Shown here: positions 43,405 through 53,377 of the stretch, in pieces
How the letters are laid out: the number at the start of each line of letters is the position of its first letter
How positions within the stretch are numbered: position 1 is the stretch's first letter
NCBI GenBank assembly: GCA_023702235.1
Contig: JAMQCR010000002.1
Span: 682,001-746,000 of the forward strand
Length of the DNA: 64,000 nt
Direction of reading: 5' to 3'
Source: Neobacillus pocheonensis
GTDB lineage: Bacteria; Bacillota; Bacilli; Bacillales; Cytobacillaceae
Program-made: the position numbers and the translations under genes
The notes under the pieces: generated by a model
Database searches by the model: none
What the model was told of the DNA's origin: nothing
The model's input: the letters and a program-made list of their open reading frames with translations, nothing else

Positions 43405-44319
43405 ATGTTATTAAATATGAAACAATTATTGGAAGTAGCAAAGAAAAATAAATTCGCAGTTGGGGCCTTTAACGTCGCTGATAGTTCATTTTTAAGAGCA
43501 GTTGTTGAAGAGGCGGAAAATTCCAATTCACCAGCTATCATTGCGATCCATCCATCTGAATTAGAGTTTTTAACTGACGAATTCTTTTCTTATGTGAAGC
43601 ACCGTGTATATGAAAGTCATGTACCATTTGTCATTCATCTCGATCATGGCGGTTCCATTGAAGAGATCCTAAGAGCCATTCGATGTGGTTTTACATCAGT
43701 CATGATTGACGGTTCCCTGCTCCCTTATGAAGAAAATGTGGCATTAACAAAGAAAGCTGCTGAAATTGCCCATGCAGTGGGGGTATCGATAGAAGGAGAG
43801 TTAGGGACGATTGGAAGTACGGGGAATTCAATTGAAGGTGGAGTTACCAAGGTTATATATACAAACCCTGATGAAGCAAAAGATTTTGTGGAACGAACAG
43901 GCGTTGATTCATTAGCGGTTGCGATTGGTACAGCTCATGGGATTTATCCAAAGAACATCAAGCCACAATTACAAATGGATATTTTAGAAGAAATTAATAA
44001 TCTTGTAAGTATCCCATTGGTTCTTCATGGAGGTTCTTCTAACCCGGATAATGAAGTTGCTCGGTCAGTGAAACTAGGGGTAAGTAAAGTCAATATTTCT
44101 AGTGATATGAAACATGCGTATTTTGCAAAAGCTCGTGAAATTCTAAGCACTACTGAATATTGGGATCCAAATGTTATTTATCCCGATTGTATTATGGAAG
44201 CACGTAAAGTGATTAACCAAAAAATGAACCTCTTTAATTCAGTAGGGAAAGCAAATCTATATGAAAAAAACTCACGTAAACAGGCAGAATTGGTTGCAGC
44301 TGGCGGTTTATACCAATAG
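43405..44319 (+). CDS. Class II ketose-bisphosphate aldolase, second copy (YdjI-like)
   Basis: 304 residues. Zinc ligands in IHLDHGGS, AIGTAHGIYP and LVLHGGSS and the phosphate loop ARSVKLGVSKVNISSD. GAFNVADSSFLRAVVEEAE at the start and the long C-terminal helix with MNLFNSVGKANLY are typical of the larger ketose-bisphosphate aldolases such as YdjI. ATG follows GAAGTGTG-type sequence 30 bp after the first aldolase. It ends the intact part of the operon; substrate difference between the two enzymes is open. Confidence 0.87.
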   Translation: MLLNMKQLLEVAKKNKFAVGAFNVADSSFLRAVVEEAENSNSPAIIAIHPSELEFLTDEFFSYVKHRVYESHVPFVIHLDHGGSIEEILRAIRCGFTSVMIDGSLLPYEENVALTKKAAEIAHAVGVSIEGELGTIGSTGNSIEGGVTKVIYTNPDEAKDFVERTGVDSLAVAIGTAHGIYPKNIKPQLQMDILEEINNLVSIPLVLHGGSSNPDNEVARSVKLGVSKVNISSDMKHAYFAKAREILSTTEYWDPNVIYPDCIMEARKVINQKMNLFNSVGKANLYEKNSRKQAELVAAGGLYQ

Positions 44320-44750
44320 ATATAACCTCTATCAAAATGTTATAGGATTTGACGAAGCAGAATCTCTAAAGAGTTTAGCTGAAGAATTAAAAATAAAAGT
44401 CTTGCTAAATCAGTAACAGTATAGAGGGAAAATTTTATTTCTTAGTAACGACGGAAATGTGGAATCCAATCTTTCCCGAAGGTATTGTTGCTGCCAAGGA
44501 AGAGTTTTTGAAAAAATGCAGCTTTTTGATTCAATCGGGAAAGCTGCCATCTATAAAAAAGAACAAATTCCTGTATGGTGGTATGAATTGGTTTGAGTGC
44601 TTGGAACCATTCCTAAAAGCAAAAAGAATCCACATTTATTTTTAAGTGGATTCTTTTTGCTTTTTCACTGTAGCAATTAAGTTTAAAGGGAAAGCAATCT
44701 GCTTTTTGATTTCTTTAACTAAAATTTTCTTATACTTGGAGGAATCAAGA
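44320..44750. other. Gap with gene scraps and a strong terminator
   Basis: Two frames (44330-44416 and 44457-44645) have short protein-like runs (VFEKMQLFDSIGKAAIYKKEQIP) but no start or known family. The 19-bp stem AAAAGCAAAAAGAATCCAC (44615-44633) paired with 44646-44664 ends in T-rich sequence and terminates the PTS operon. Confidence 0.5.
44615..44668 (+). terminator. Perfect 19-bp stem terminator
   Basis: The arms 44615-44633 and 44646-44664 are perfectly complementary with a 12-base T-rich loop. A and T runs on both sides allow work in both directions. Confidence 0.8.
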
Positions 44751-45614
44751 ATGCTAGGTGCAATGGAAGCAGGCGGAACAAAATTTGTATGTGCCATTGG
44801 AGATGAAAAGGGAAATCTCTTTGAACGAATCCAAATCCCTACAACGGTACCAACCGAAACAATGGCAAAGGTCATTGCTTTTTTTTAAAAATATGATCTT
44901 GATGCAATTGGTGTGGGTTCATTTGGTCCCATTGATGTTAATCGAGAAAGTTCAACCTACGGGTATATTACGTCAACACCAAAAACAAATTGGAGGGATT
45001 TTCCGTTTGTACAAGCGTTGAAGAAAGATTTTCCTGTTCCTATTGGTTTTAATACAGATGTTAATGCGGCGGCATTGGCTGAGGTAACTTACGGTGCAGC
45101 CAAGGGTTTGGATAGCTGTTTATATATTACGGTTGGGACAGGAATTGGAGCAGGTACGGTTGTCCAGGGGAAACTGCTGCAAGGATGGTCACATCCTGAA
45201 ATGGGCCATATCCTCGTGAAACGCCATCCACAAGATGATTATCAAGGAAGATGTCCGTATCATTCCGATTGCTTGGAAAGTTTGACAGCGGGTCCAGCAA
45301 TCGAGGGACGATGGAACGAAAAAGGGATCAACTTAGTAGAACGGATGGAAGTATGGGATTTAGAAGGATACTATCTTGCCCAAGCACTCATGCAATACAT
45401 TTTAATTCTATCTCCGAAAAGGATTATTCTTGGAGGTGGAGTGATGAATCAGAAACAAATTTTTCCTTCTATCTATGAGTATTTACAGGATTTCATGAAC
45501 AATTATGTTTCCTTGCCAGAGCTTACGGAGTATATTGTGAGTCCTAGTCTAGGAAATGATGCAGGGATTACTGGTTCCCTTTTGCTTGCCCATCATGCAA
45601 TTTTAGAAAGCTAA
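44751..45614 (+). pseudogene. ROK family fructokinase gene with an in-frame stop
   Basis: ATG 44751 follows TTGGAGGA. The product is a typical Bacillus fructokinase (GAMEAGGTKFVCAIGDEKG; GVGSFGPID; ITVGTGIGAGTVVQGKLL; SHPEMGHI with the zinc motif HPQDD...CPYHSDCLE; ILGGGVMNQ). Codon 46 is TAA (44886-44888) at the end of an eight-T run, and the frame continues unchanged on both sides, so one substitution separates it from a working gene. ROK kinases phosphorylate the sugar at C6; here it would have fed manA and the aldolases. Confidence 0.85.
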
Positions 45615-45633
45615 CAAAGATAGTCTGGAGGTT

Positions 45634-45863
45634 ATGATTTTGCAACCGTTATTTTTAAAGCCTGTGTTTAAAGAACGGATTTGGGGTGGAACAGCTTTAC
45701 ATAAAGAATTCGGATATGAGATTCCGACAAAGCAAACAGGAGAGTACTGGGCATATCAGCCCATCCAAATGGACCGTCAATAATTGATAATGGGCCGTTT
45801 GCAGGTTTTACATTGGATAAGATATGGCGGGAGAATCCTACCATGGAAGAACGTGGTATTTAA
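45634..45863 (+). pseudogene. 5' fragment of class I mannose-6-phosphate isomerase manA
   Basis: The start (QPLFLKPVFKERIWGGTALHKEFGY) is that of ManA. After GEYWA the frame shifts by one base and continues as the expected ISAHPNGPSIIDNGPFAGFTLDKIWRENP before breaking off. Only about 75 of 315 codons remain. TTG 45640 has better ribosome-binding-site spacing (GGAGG) than ATG 45634. The right side is joined to a serine recombinase fragment. Confidence 0.75.
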
Positions 45864-45872
45864 AGTGGCTGT

Positions 45873-46151
45873 TTACGAGTCAGTAGCAAAGATCAAAATG
45901 AATTACGACAACTAGAAGCCATGAAGGAAAATGGCATAGATGAACAGGATATCTTCATTGACAAACAAAGTGGAAAAGATTTCAAACGAGTCCAATATCA
46001 TTTACTCAAGCGTATTTTACGAAAAGGGGACGTACTCTTTATTCATTCCCTCAATCGTTTTGCATCAGGTGCAGTAGTTACTAAAGATGTACCAAATAAC
46101 GTTGTAGTTGGCGGTAATCCAGCTAAGTTAATTAAACAAATTGAAATATAA
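45873..46151 (+). pseudogene. Chimera of a resolvase N-terminus and an acetyltransferase C-terminus
   Basis: The frame begins as a serine recombinase catalytic domain (RVSSKDQNELRQLEAM, EQDIFIDKQSGKDFKR, LLKRILRKGDVLFIHSLNRF) and after RFAS continues without a stop as the left-handed beta-helix end of a hexapeptide acyltransferase (GAVVTKDVPNNVVVGGNPAKLI). The resolvase has lost its catalytic-serine start and DNA-binding part. ATG 45921 gives a 76-residue frame. It is a deletion junction, very unlikely to be a working protein. Confidence 0.8.
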
Positions 46152-46539
46152 GTTTTCTTTTTATTGTAGCTAACGGAATTGTTATTTTAAAAAGGATTGG
46201 GAAACCTTTTGTAGTTCGGGTTTCCCTATTTTTTATTCAATTTATAAATATTTCCAGTTAACACAGCCTTTTATTAAAATATATATATGTAAATGTACGA
46301 TTATGAGATTTATAATAATATGGGTTATCCATTAAACTAAGCATATAATTCCGTTAGGAAATAATGGTTTTTGGGGACTTGTTCTTTTTCTGAAGATTAG
46401 CAATATATTCTTCTATCATCATTTTAACCTCTTCACTTATATGCTGAGTTTAACTACTTAAAAATCATACCAAATCGGACCAAAAGAAACATTATATGCC
46501 AAGTATAACATATGATTTTGATAGTTTAAATGAATATAT
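46152..46539. other. Gene-free gap
   Basis: AT-rich, with no supported gene. AAAAGGATTGGGAAACC...GGTTTCCCTATTTTT at about 46180-46235 holds a GGGAAACC/GGTTTCCC stem ending in T5, a plausible terminator. Confidence 0.5.
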
Positions 46540-46587
46540 GATATCCATATATTTTTAGATGATTTACATATTCATCCAGATCAATTT

Positions 46588-47382
46588 GTGACGGCAACGG
46601 ATGTAAGAAAGTGGATTAATAGCTTGTTAAATCCACATGAAGGAAAGCCTTTGGCGATCACGACGATTAATCGCCGATTAAATTCTTTACGAAGTTTTTA
46701 TTCATGGGCGCAAAAAAGTAATAGACTGCCGCATAATCCAATGGAGGAAATCCCTGATTTAAAGTCTGCCGATGAAGATCAAGAAAAGATCATGTGGCTC
46801 ACAGAAGAAGAATTTGAAGATCTTTTACATCGGGTGAGAAAGACACCGGTCAAAAGTAGAGGGGTGGAGCCCGAAGAAAAGTACCGACGTGATCGAGCCA
46901 TTATTTATTTAATGACGTACGCTGGTTTGAGGGTGGATGAACTATCAAATTTAAAGTTAACCGATCTTGACTTAGAGTTAAGGCGTATTCGGATATTGGG
47001 GAAAGGACAGAAGCTTCGGACCGTGCCCATGTCCAATACCTTGTGGCAGGAACTGTACGACTGGTTAATTTTTAGAGCAGAAATGTCAAACAAGAAACCT
47101 CATGTGGAAGAGTCACCCTATGTGTTTTATAGCCAGAGGTCAACCAAATTTACGGTTCGTGGGATTCAGTCTATGATTGAAAGTTACAGCTTACCAAAGA
47201 AAAAGTTAACGCCCCATATGTTCAGGCATATATTCTGCAAATGGATGTTAAAAGCAACGAATAATGACATTGAAAAAGTAAGGAGACTCGCCGGTCACAG
47301 TAACATTTCAACCACGGCAAGGTATTTAAAAGATTCCTATAGTGACTTGGCGGATGCTGTGGAAGCTATGCCGAAATTTTAA
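46588..47382 (+). CDS. Tyrosine recombinase/integrase, probably N-terminally shortened
   Basis: 264 residues from GTG 46588; the same frame extends upstream to about 46540 (FLDDLHIHPDQF) without a start, which suggests a lost N-terminal end. The core-binding domain (about 1-70) and catalytic domain are present: R in YAGLRVDELSNL, H-x-x-R in TPHMFRHIF, H in LAGHSN and the nucleophile Y in TARYLKDSY. It is unlike the XerS copy at 16 kb. Such integrases move transposons or genomic islands; here it borders the B12 locus. Confidence 0.75.
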   Translation: MTATDVRKWINSLLNPHEGKPLAITTINRRLNSLRSFYSWAQKSNRLPHNPMEEIPDLKSADEDQEKIMWLTEEEFEDLLHRVRKTPVKSRGVEPEEKYRRDRAIIYLMTYAGLRVDELSNLKLTDLDLELRRIRILGKGQKLRTVPMSNTLWQELYDWLIFRAEMSNKKPHVEESPYVFYSQRSTKFTVRGIQSMIESYSLPKKKLTPHMFRHIFCKWMLKATNNDIEKVRRLAGHSNISTTARYLKDSYSDLADAVEAMPKF

Positions 47383-47743
47383 TTATGAAGATGGTCTAAG
47401 TTAGTTAAGGTATACGACATTATATTGAAAAGTACCAATATATAATAGAAGAAACTCGTAAAAAATAGCCTATATTCATCGGGAGTATAAGCTATTTATC
47501 TTTTAACAATCGGCCATTTTCCATATCCGTAATTCATTACTTTTTGTCACCTTTACTTTTCACCCATCTTTGATAATTCCCATCTAAAAGATATTTAACT
47601 TCCTGCACATTTATTATAGACCAACTTTCAGACGGGAAACGAGAAAGAAAAGAAAGAAAAAACCGATATTTTCGCAGTGTACAAAACTTACAACTTTTAG
47701 ACCTTTTTTGGAAGTGCGAATGGAGATGAATGATAGAAAGTAA
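47383..47743. other. Gap upstream of the cobalamin leader
   Basis: It contains TTTAACAATCGGCCATTTTCC (47500-47520), a short member of the GGGCGC/GGCCATTTT repeat family. No gene. Confidence 0.45.
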
Positions 47744-47772
47744 TTGACAAGATTTACGTGCATATTTAATAT
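47744..47772 (+). promoter_or_regulatory. SigA promoter of the B12 operon
   Basis: TTGACA (47744-47749), exactly 17 bp, TAATAT (47767-47772), directly upstream of the riboswitch. Confidence 0.75.
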
Positions 47773-47799
47773 TAAACTGTCCAATTAAATAAGAAATTT

Positions 47800-47970
47800 T
47801 CTCAGGTGCTTCAATTTTATTCGAAGATAATAGGGAAACCGGTTAAAGTCCGGTACGGTCCCGCCACTGTAATCAGCATTATTCGAACCGTTCAGCCACT
47901 GCAAAACAATTTGTGGGAAGGCTTCGGTGCTCGCTGTAAGTCAGGAGACCTGCCTGTGAAAAATAACACA
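47800..47970 (+). ncRNA. Cobalamin riboswitch
   Basis: Conserved blocks appear in order: TAATAGGGAAACCGG, GTCCGGTACGGTCCCGCCACTGTAAT, the CTTCGGTGC region, and the B12 box GTAAGTCAGGAGACCTGCC at 47937-47954. Bound adenosylcobalamin or a related corrinoid would favour the terminator at 48052 and shut the operon off. A short frame across it (47806-48027) has no meaning. Confidence 0.95.
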
Positions 47971-48051
47971 ATATACCTTCGAGGAGAGGTAGGTTGGAGA
48001 ATTATATATGAGGATTCCTGTACGTGATTCATATATACATATTTCAACATA

Positions 48052-48079
48052 AACTCTGCCGAATAAGGCAGAGTTTTTT
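48052..48079 (+). terminator. Riboswitch-controlled intrinsic terminator
   Basis: AACTCTGCC (48052-48060) pairs with GGCAGAGTT (48067-48075) followed by T4, between the aptamer and cobT. Confidence 0.85.
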
Positions 48080-48119
48080 CTGTTTTGCAAGGGTCGTTGC
48101 TAGATTAAAAGAAAGGAAG

Positions 48120-49205
48120 ATGGTTTTGCCAGATATTATTTATAATCGTGCAGCTGCAATCCGTCCGTTGAATAACAAGGTGATGAAGGGAGCAGAGTTT
48201 CGCTTAGATGATTTAACAAAGCCAAGAGGAAGTCTTGGGATGTTAGAACGAGTCATCATTCAGCTCGCAGGAATTACTGGAAACATTATTCCTTCCATAG
48301 ATAATGCCGGCTGTGTTATTTTTGCTTCTGACCATGGTGTCAATGAAGAAGGGGTATCAGCTTATGATTCTCATGTTACGGAAGAAATGACGGTAAATAT
48401 GTGCATGGGAGGTGCAGTGAGCAGTGTTTTGGCCAGACATAGCAGGATTGACTTACAAGTCGTTGACGTTGGAATAAAATCCAGAGTGAGGCACCCAAAA
48501 GCGGTGGTTCGAAAAATTTCCCCAGGTACCCGGAACTTTGTTCAAGACTATGCCATGTCTCGAGAGCAAGCAGTAGAGTGTGTGTCTGTCGGTATGGAAA
48601 TAGCTGATCAACTTATTGCTGAAGGGAAGGAACTGTTGATTTTTGGAGAGATGGGGATTGGAAATACAACCTCTGCTGCAGCAATGGCTGCTGTTCTTTT
48701 GGATTTACCTGTAAAGCAAATCGTAGGCAAGGGGACAGGCATTAGTGACAGGCAGCATCAGCATAAGATACAGGTTATTGAAACAGCCTTGACTAAACAC
48801 TGTATTTGCAAGGATGATCCATGGGATATCTTAGCTGCCGTTGGCGGATTTGAAATCGGGGCAATGGCAGGAGCCATGATTGCCGCTGCCAGCCGGTCCA
48901 TTCCTGTTGTACTGGATGGATTCATGACAGGTATCGCAGCGTTAATGGCCTCCCGTTTCAATAAGGATATTAAAAATTATTTGTTTGCCTCCCATTGTTC
49001 ATTGGAACCGGCACATATCTACGTATTAAAAGAATTGCAATTAGAACCAATGGTACAATGGCAGCTTCGCTTAGGTGAGGGATCGGGAGCGCTGCTAATT
49101 CTGCCCTCTTTGCAGCAAGCGTGTCGAATTATGGCGGAGACGTCTACCTTTGAGGATGCGAAAGTGAGTAACCCACATCGAACGGAATTAAAAGAGGATG
49201 CTCTC
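48120..49205 (+). CDS. cobT: Nicotinate-nucleotide:dimethylbenzimidazole phosphoribosyltransferase CobT
   Basis: About 350-360 residues, the expected size. TTG 48126 is better spaced from AAGGAAG than ATG 48120. CobT makes alpha-ribazole phosphate from nicotinate mononucleotide and DMB for the lower ligand of B12. Family motifs: LDDLTKPRGSLGMLE, FASDHGVNEEGVSAY, GEMGIGNTTSAAA, VGKGTGISDRQH and LRLGEGSGALLILP, with the catalytic glutamate in the latter. The frame does not stop where CobT normally ends (after about KVSNP) but runs on through the bluB start to 49322, so a stop may have been lost by an indel. The next gene makes DMB, its substrate. Confidence 0.9.
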
Positions 49206-49898
49206 ATGGATTATGATAGTAAAGACACTCTTGGCCATCTAAACTTGATTTTTCTTCTGCCGAACAGAAGGCGGTCTATAAAGCATTGGTGGCCGCAGGG
49301 ATATTCGTTCTTACTTGCCTGACCCCATTTCAAAGGAAGCTCTGGGACGCATTATTCAAGCTGCTCATTTAGCTCCATCCGTCGGTTATATGCAGCCTTG
49401 GAATTTTATCGTTATATCAGATCAAAACATTTTAAATGAATTATATCGGGCAGTTGAGAAAGAAAGGATTCGGGCATCGGTAAATTATACTGATATGAAA
49501 CAAGACCATTATTTGCGGTTGAAGCTGGAAGGACTATTGCAGGCGCCGATGACAATATGCGTAACGAATCATTCGGGAAGAGGAGGCCGCATGTTTTGGG
49601 GAGAAATACCATTCCGGAAACGGACTTGATGTCAACAGCCTGTGCTATTGAAAATATGTGGTTAGCAGCTCGGGTAGAAGGGATTGCGATGGGGTGGATT
49701 AGCATCTATCAGAAGGAAGATATTCGCAAGATTTTAGGAATCCCAGATTCGATTGATCCAGTCGCATTGCTTACTATCGGTTATACCTCCCATTTTCCGG
49801 ATATCCCGGTATTGGAAAGGGTCGGATGGGGAAAAAGATTAAATTTGAAAGAGCTCATCTTTCAAAATATATGGGGGAAAGAGGAGAAGGATGTATGA
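49206..49898 (+). pseudogene. bluB: 5,6-dimethylbenzimidazole synthase bluB, three frameshifts
   Basis: ATG 49206 (AGAGGATG upstream) opens MDYDSKDTLGHLNL, but the BluB sequence is spread over three frames: FSSAEQKAVYKA, then GRRDIRSYLPDPISKEAL with APSVGYMQPWNF, then PHVLGRNTIPETDLMSTACAIENMWLAA to the end at 49898. The breaks (near 49250, 49289 and 49592) each look like one lost base (TTG-GAT, GCA-ATT, GGC-CCG). BluB is a flavin-destroying nitroreductase-fold enzyme that converts FMNH2 into DMB, the substrate of CobT. As read it is not functional. Confidence 0.85.
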
Positions 49899-50472
49899 AA
49901 ATTTACACACGCGGAGGAGATAAAGGTAAAACCTCCATTATTGGTAAAGCCCGCCGTTTTAAAGATGATATTCGGATAGAAGCCTATGGAACCGTTGATG
50001 AAGCAGGAGCTTATATCGGGCTTATTATAAGTGAACTTGAAAAAGGAATGAGGATATTCGGGAACATCTCTTATCTGTCCAACAAATGCTTTGGAATGTC
50101 GGCGCAGATTTAGCTGCTGCTCCTGATGCAGATTACACCTACCGTACACCGGAAAATGCTGCTGCAGAGCTTGAACCCTTGATTGATTCCTATAAGGAGG
50201 AAGCAGATCAAATCACTAAATTTATTTTGCGTGGCGGAAGCCGTCATTCAGCGCAACTTCATGTCGCCTGTACAATTGTCCGACGGGCAGAACGATGTAC
50301 TGTAGCTTGTATGCGCCAGGAGGGAATTCATTTACCGGCTTTAAAATATTTAAACAGGTTATCTGACTTGTTGTTTGTAATGGCCCGGGCTGTTAACGCC
50401 AGAGAGAACATAAAGGATATCGATTATAGAAACAGCACGGAAGTATTCAAAAACCCTGAAAAGAGAGATTAG
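49895..50472 (+). pseudogene. PduO-type ATP:cob(I)alamin adenosyltransferase, one frameshift
   Basis: ATG 49895 overlaps the bluB stop; GAGGAGAAGG is upstream. The N-terminal MKIYTRGGDKGKTSIIG with the ATP-binding TRTGD-like motif, then IEAYGTVDEAGAYIG, breaks near 50046 (GGA-ATG for an expected GGA-AAT) and resumes as WNVGADLAAAP, ILRGGSRHSAQLHVACTIVRRAER and LNRLSDLLFVMARAVN to 50472. It adenosylates corrinoids. One missing A explains the break. Confidence 0.87.
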
Positions 50473-50527
50473 GTTGGATATGAATTGAAAAATAAATTTT
50501 TATTTAATGAAAAGGAGCAATTTTAAA

Positions 50528-51489
50528 ATGAAAAAACAAACATTTTTTACTCTGATTTCTATTATTGTCCCGACAGTTTTTTTAGCGGCTTGTGGAAATC
50601 AACAGACTGCTGCTTCTCCAAATAGTTCGAACGTAACTTCTCAAAGGCAGCCAAAGGAAAAAACATCATTCCCTTTAACGGTCACAGATGAGGCTGGAAA
50701 TAAAGTCACGATTCAAAAACAGCCACAACATATCGTATCCGTAACAGAAGGTACTGATGAAATCCTTGCAGGTATTATACCAAAAAGCGAGTTGGCTATG
50801 GTGACAAACTTTTCAAGTGATCCGCAATATTCCCATGTCACAAATTTTGTTAAGGGAATTCCGCAAATTCAAGATGCCAATGCAGAGACAATCATTGCGG
50901 CTAAACCTGACCTTGTATTATTAGCATCTTTTACAAACCAAGGAATAGTTAATCAAATTAAACAAGCGGGCATTCCCGTCTATGAGTTTACCGATTTTAC
51001 TTCTATTAGTTCCATTGAAAAAAATATCAAAGTAGTCGGCGAATTAGTAGGGGAGAGGGGAAAATCCAATCAGTTGGTACAGTCAATGGAATCGAAGATA
51101 AATACTATTTCAAATGCAGTTAAGGACAAAAAGAAATTGACGGTATTAGACTACAGTTCCTATGGTTATGCGGCTGGGGACAATACAACTGTTAACCAAA
51201 TGATTGAAATGGCCGGAGGAATCAATGCAGCCAAAGGCTTAAATGGATGGCAAAAAATTTCTGAAGAAGAAATTGTCAAATTAAATCCTGATGTGATTAT
51301 TGTTGCAGAAAGTGATAATGGGTTTGTAAAGAAGGTTTTGAGTGATTCTGCGTTACAAAATGTCAATGCAGTTAAGAATAAACAGGTTTTTGCTATAAAT
51401 GGGCCGATTTATCATCTGTATCTCAATATATAATCAATGGGGTTTCTGATGTTGCACATGTGTTATATCCTGATGTGAAGTTGCAGTGA
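50528..51489 (+). pseudogene. btuF: Cobalamin ABC transporter substrate-binding lipoprotein (BtuF-like), frameshift near the end
   Basis: ATG 50528 follows AAAGGAG. Lipoprotein signal with lipobox LAAC (cysteine at residue about 23), a Ser/Asn-rich linker, then the type III periplasmic-binding fold (VTDEAGNKVTIQKQPQHIVSV; AAKPDLVLLASFTNQG; VKLNPDVIIVAESDNG). The ORF ends at 51433, but one base is missing at about 51401 (GGG-CCG for GGG-GCC); in the other frame the normal tail DLSSVSQYIINGVSDVAHVL runs to TGA 51489, which overlaps btuC. It captures B12 outside the membrane. Loss of about 30 C-terminal residues may or may not abolish binding. Confidence 0.85.
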
Positions 51490-52507
51490 TTGGAAACCGG
51501 ATCGTATCTATTTTTGTAGCCATTGGATTATTCTTTATTATGGTATCCGCTCTTGAGATTTCCATCGGTCCAGTGTCCATACCGGTTCAGCATCTCATTG
51601 GTGAAGCATGGGGGTATTTCCATGGCATGCGTACAACCGATGCAGTGGTAGTTGGGGCCGTACGTTTGCCGAGGTGGTTAGCTGCTGTAATGATTGGCGC
51701 AGGGTTAGGGAGTACAGGAGCTGTTATGCAGGCTCTTTTCCGTAATCCAATGGCTGATCCTGCTATCATTGGGGTATCCAGCGGTGCTTCCCTTGGAGCG
51801 GTTATCGTGATTCAATCTGGTCTTTCTCAATTAAGTCAATGGAGCACGCCCCTTGGTGCATTTACCAGCGGAATAATAGTTGTATTCGTTATTTATCAAT
51901 TATCAACTTATAAAGGAAGAACAGCCATTTATTCGTTACTTTTAGCAGGAGTAGCCATTAGCTCGTTTTGCAGTGCCATCGTGACCTTGCTTTTATCCTT
52001 GGCGCAACTTGAAACGATGCATGAAATGCTGTTTTGGCTCATTGGCGGTTTGGATGGTATCACTTGGCCTTCAGTTGGCATCGTATCCATTGTTGTTCTT
52101 CTTGGATTAGGGCTTTATACCATACAAGCCCCTTCACTCGACATTATTTCCATTGGGGAAGAACAGGCTGAAGGAGTAGGAGTGCCTTTACAAAGAACAA
52201 AGCGATTTCTTTTCATCATATCGGCATTGGTTGTTGGAGCTTGTGTAAGTGTAAGTGGTGTCATTGGATTTATAGGGCTGATTGTTCCTCACTTGCTTCG
52301 CATGGTGGTTGGTCCCCGCCATCAATTTCTTATTCCTGCATCTGCTCTTGGGGGAGCATCCCTTCTTTGTTTATGTGATGTGATCGCCCGTATGGTTTTT
52401 GAACCAGTTGAATTAAATGTAGGAATCGTTACTGCTTGTTTAGGGGCTCCTTTTTTCTTTATTTGTTACGAAAACAAGATCGAGGTATCTATCGAGAGGA
52501 GGGGTAA
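51486..52507 (+). pseudogene. btuC: Cobalamin ABC permease BtuC (FecCD family), 3' frameshift
   Basis: GTG 51486 overlaps the btuF stop. FecCD-type permease with ten helices: PRWLAAVMIGAGLGSTGAVMQALFRNPMADPAIIG, SGASLGA, and GVIGFIGLIVPHLLR. One base is missing near 52461: the expected end FFFYLLRKQDRGIYREEG with TAA 52505-52507 is read instead as FFFICYENKIEVSIE. This removes the stop and joins the frame to btuD, giving one 609-codon open frame. The permease body itself is undamaged, so function as a fusion cannot be excluded. Confidence 0.85.
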
Positions 52508-52511
52508 CAAC

Positions 52512-53341
52512 ATGAGAAGTTCTTCGGTAATAACCAGGCCTGAAGTAGAAGAGGCATGCCACATGTCACAGCCAATCATCCAGGTTTCAAATCTCGGATA
52601 CAGATCCCTGCTTCGAGAGATTCATGGGACCTGGCAAGGAGGAAAACTCATTGGCTTAGTTGGACCTAACGGGGCGGGAAAATCAACTCTATTACGCTTA
52701 TTGGCAGGAATCTTAAAGCCTACGAAAGGTGAAATTCGTGTCAATGACCATCTTTTACATAAGAAACGGACGAATTGGCGTGCCAGGCAGATTGCTTATT
52801 TACCTCAGCATATGAACGATCAAATTCCCTATACTGTATCTGAATTTGTGGCTATGGGTCGGTTTGTATATCGCACTCAATCCGGGGCATTGACGAAAGC
52901 ATGCCGGGAGAGGATTGAAGAGGGGTTACATCGGCTGAATCTGGTCCCTTACAGGGATACCCCAATGGTTCAGTTATCGGGAGGCGAACAACAGCGGGCA
53001 GCCATTGCTCGCTGTCTTATTCAAGAGAGTCACATCCTATTGTTGGATGAACCTATTGCGAGTCTTGATCTGTACTATCAGATGGATATTTTGCAGCAGC
53101 TAAAGAATTTGTCATCTCAAAAATACCTTGTAATTGTAGTTCTTCATAACATAGAACTTGCGGCAAGATTTTGCAGTCATTTGATTATGTTAAACAAGGG
53201 ACGAATCCTTCATCAAGGCCGACACAAGAGATATTTAATGAGCAAACGGTACAGGACCTTTTTGGTATGCCAATCCAAATATATCCCGATCCATATAGTG
53301 GACATCTCCGTATGAGTATTCACTCGATAGAGGGGGACTAA
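52512..53341 (+). pseudogene. btuD: Cobalamin ABC transporter ATPase BtuD, 3' frameshifts
   Basis: ATG 52512 follows AGGAGGGG. Complete ABC signature set: Walker A GPNGAGKST, Q-loop LPQHM, signature LSGGEQQR, Walker B ILLLDEP and H-loop VLHNIE. After GRILHQG the frame changes (an extra C near 53219 and two lost T near 53235); in the correct frames the tail FNEQTVQDLFGMPIQIYPDPYSG ends at TAA 53339-53341, otherwise translation stops at 53315. It powers B12 import with BtuC and BtuF. All ATP-site residues are intact. Confidence 0.85.
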
Positions 53342-53377
53342 TTGCATTAAATAAACTTTAGAAGGTGTATACCAATT

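Noticed and set aside
47806..48027. 73-codon plus-strand frame
   Set aside because: It lies inside the cobalamin riboswitch, so the open frame is accidental.
48024..48119. Start of cobT at 48024
   Set aside because: It would put the riboswitch terminator inside the coding region; CobT homology begins at about 48126.
51486..53315. A genuine natural BtuC-BtuD fusion protein
   Set aside because: A ribosome binding site and ATG for btuD and the normal permease end in another frame are both still visible, so a lost base is the simpler explanation. Kept only as a finding.
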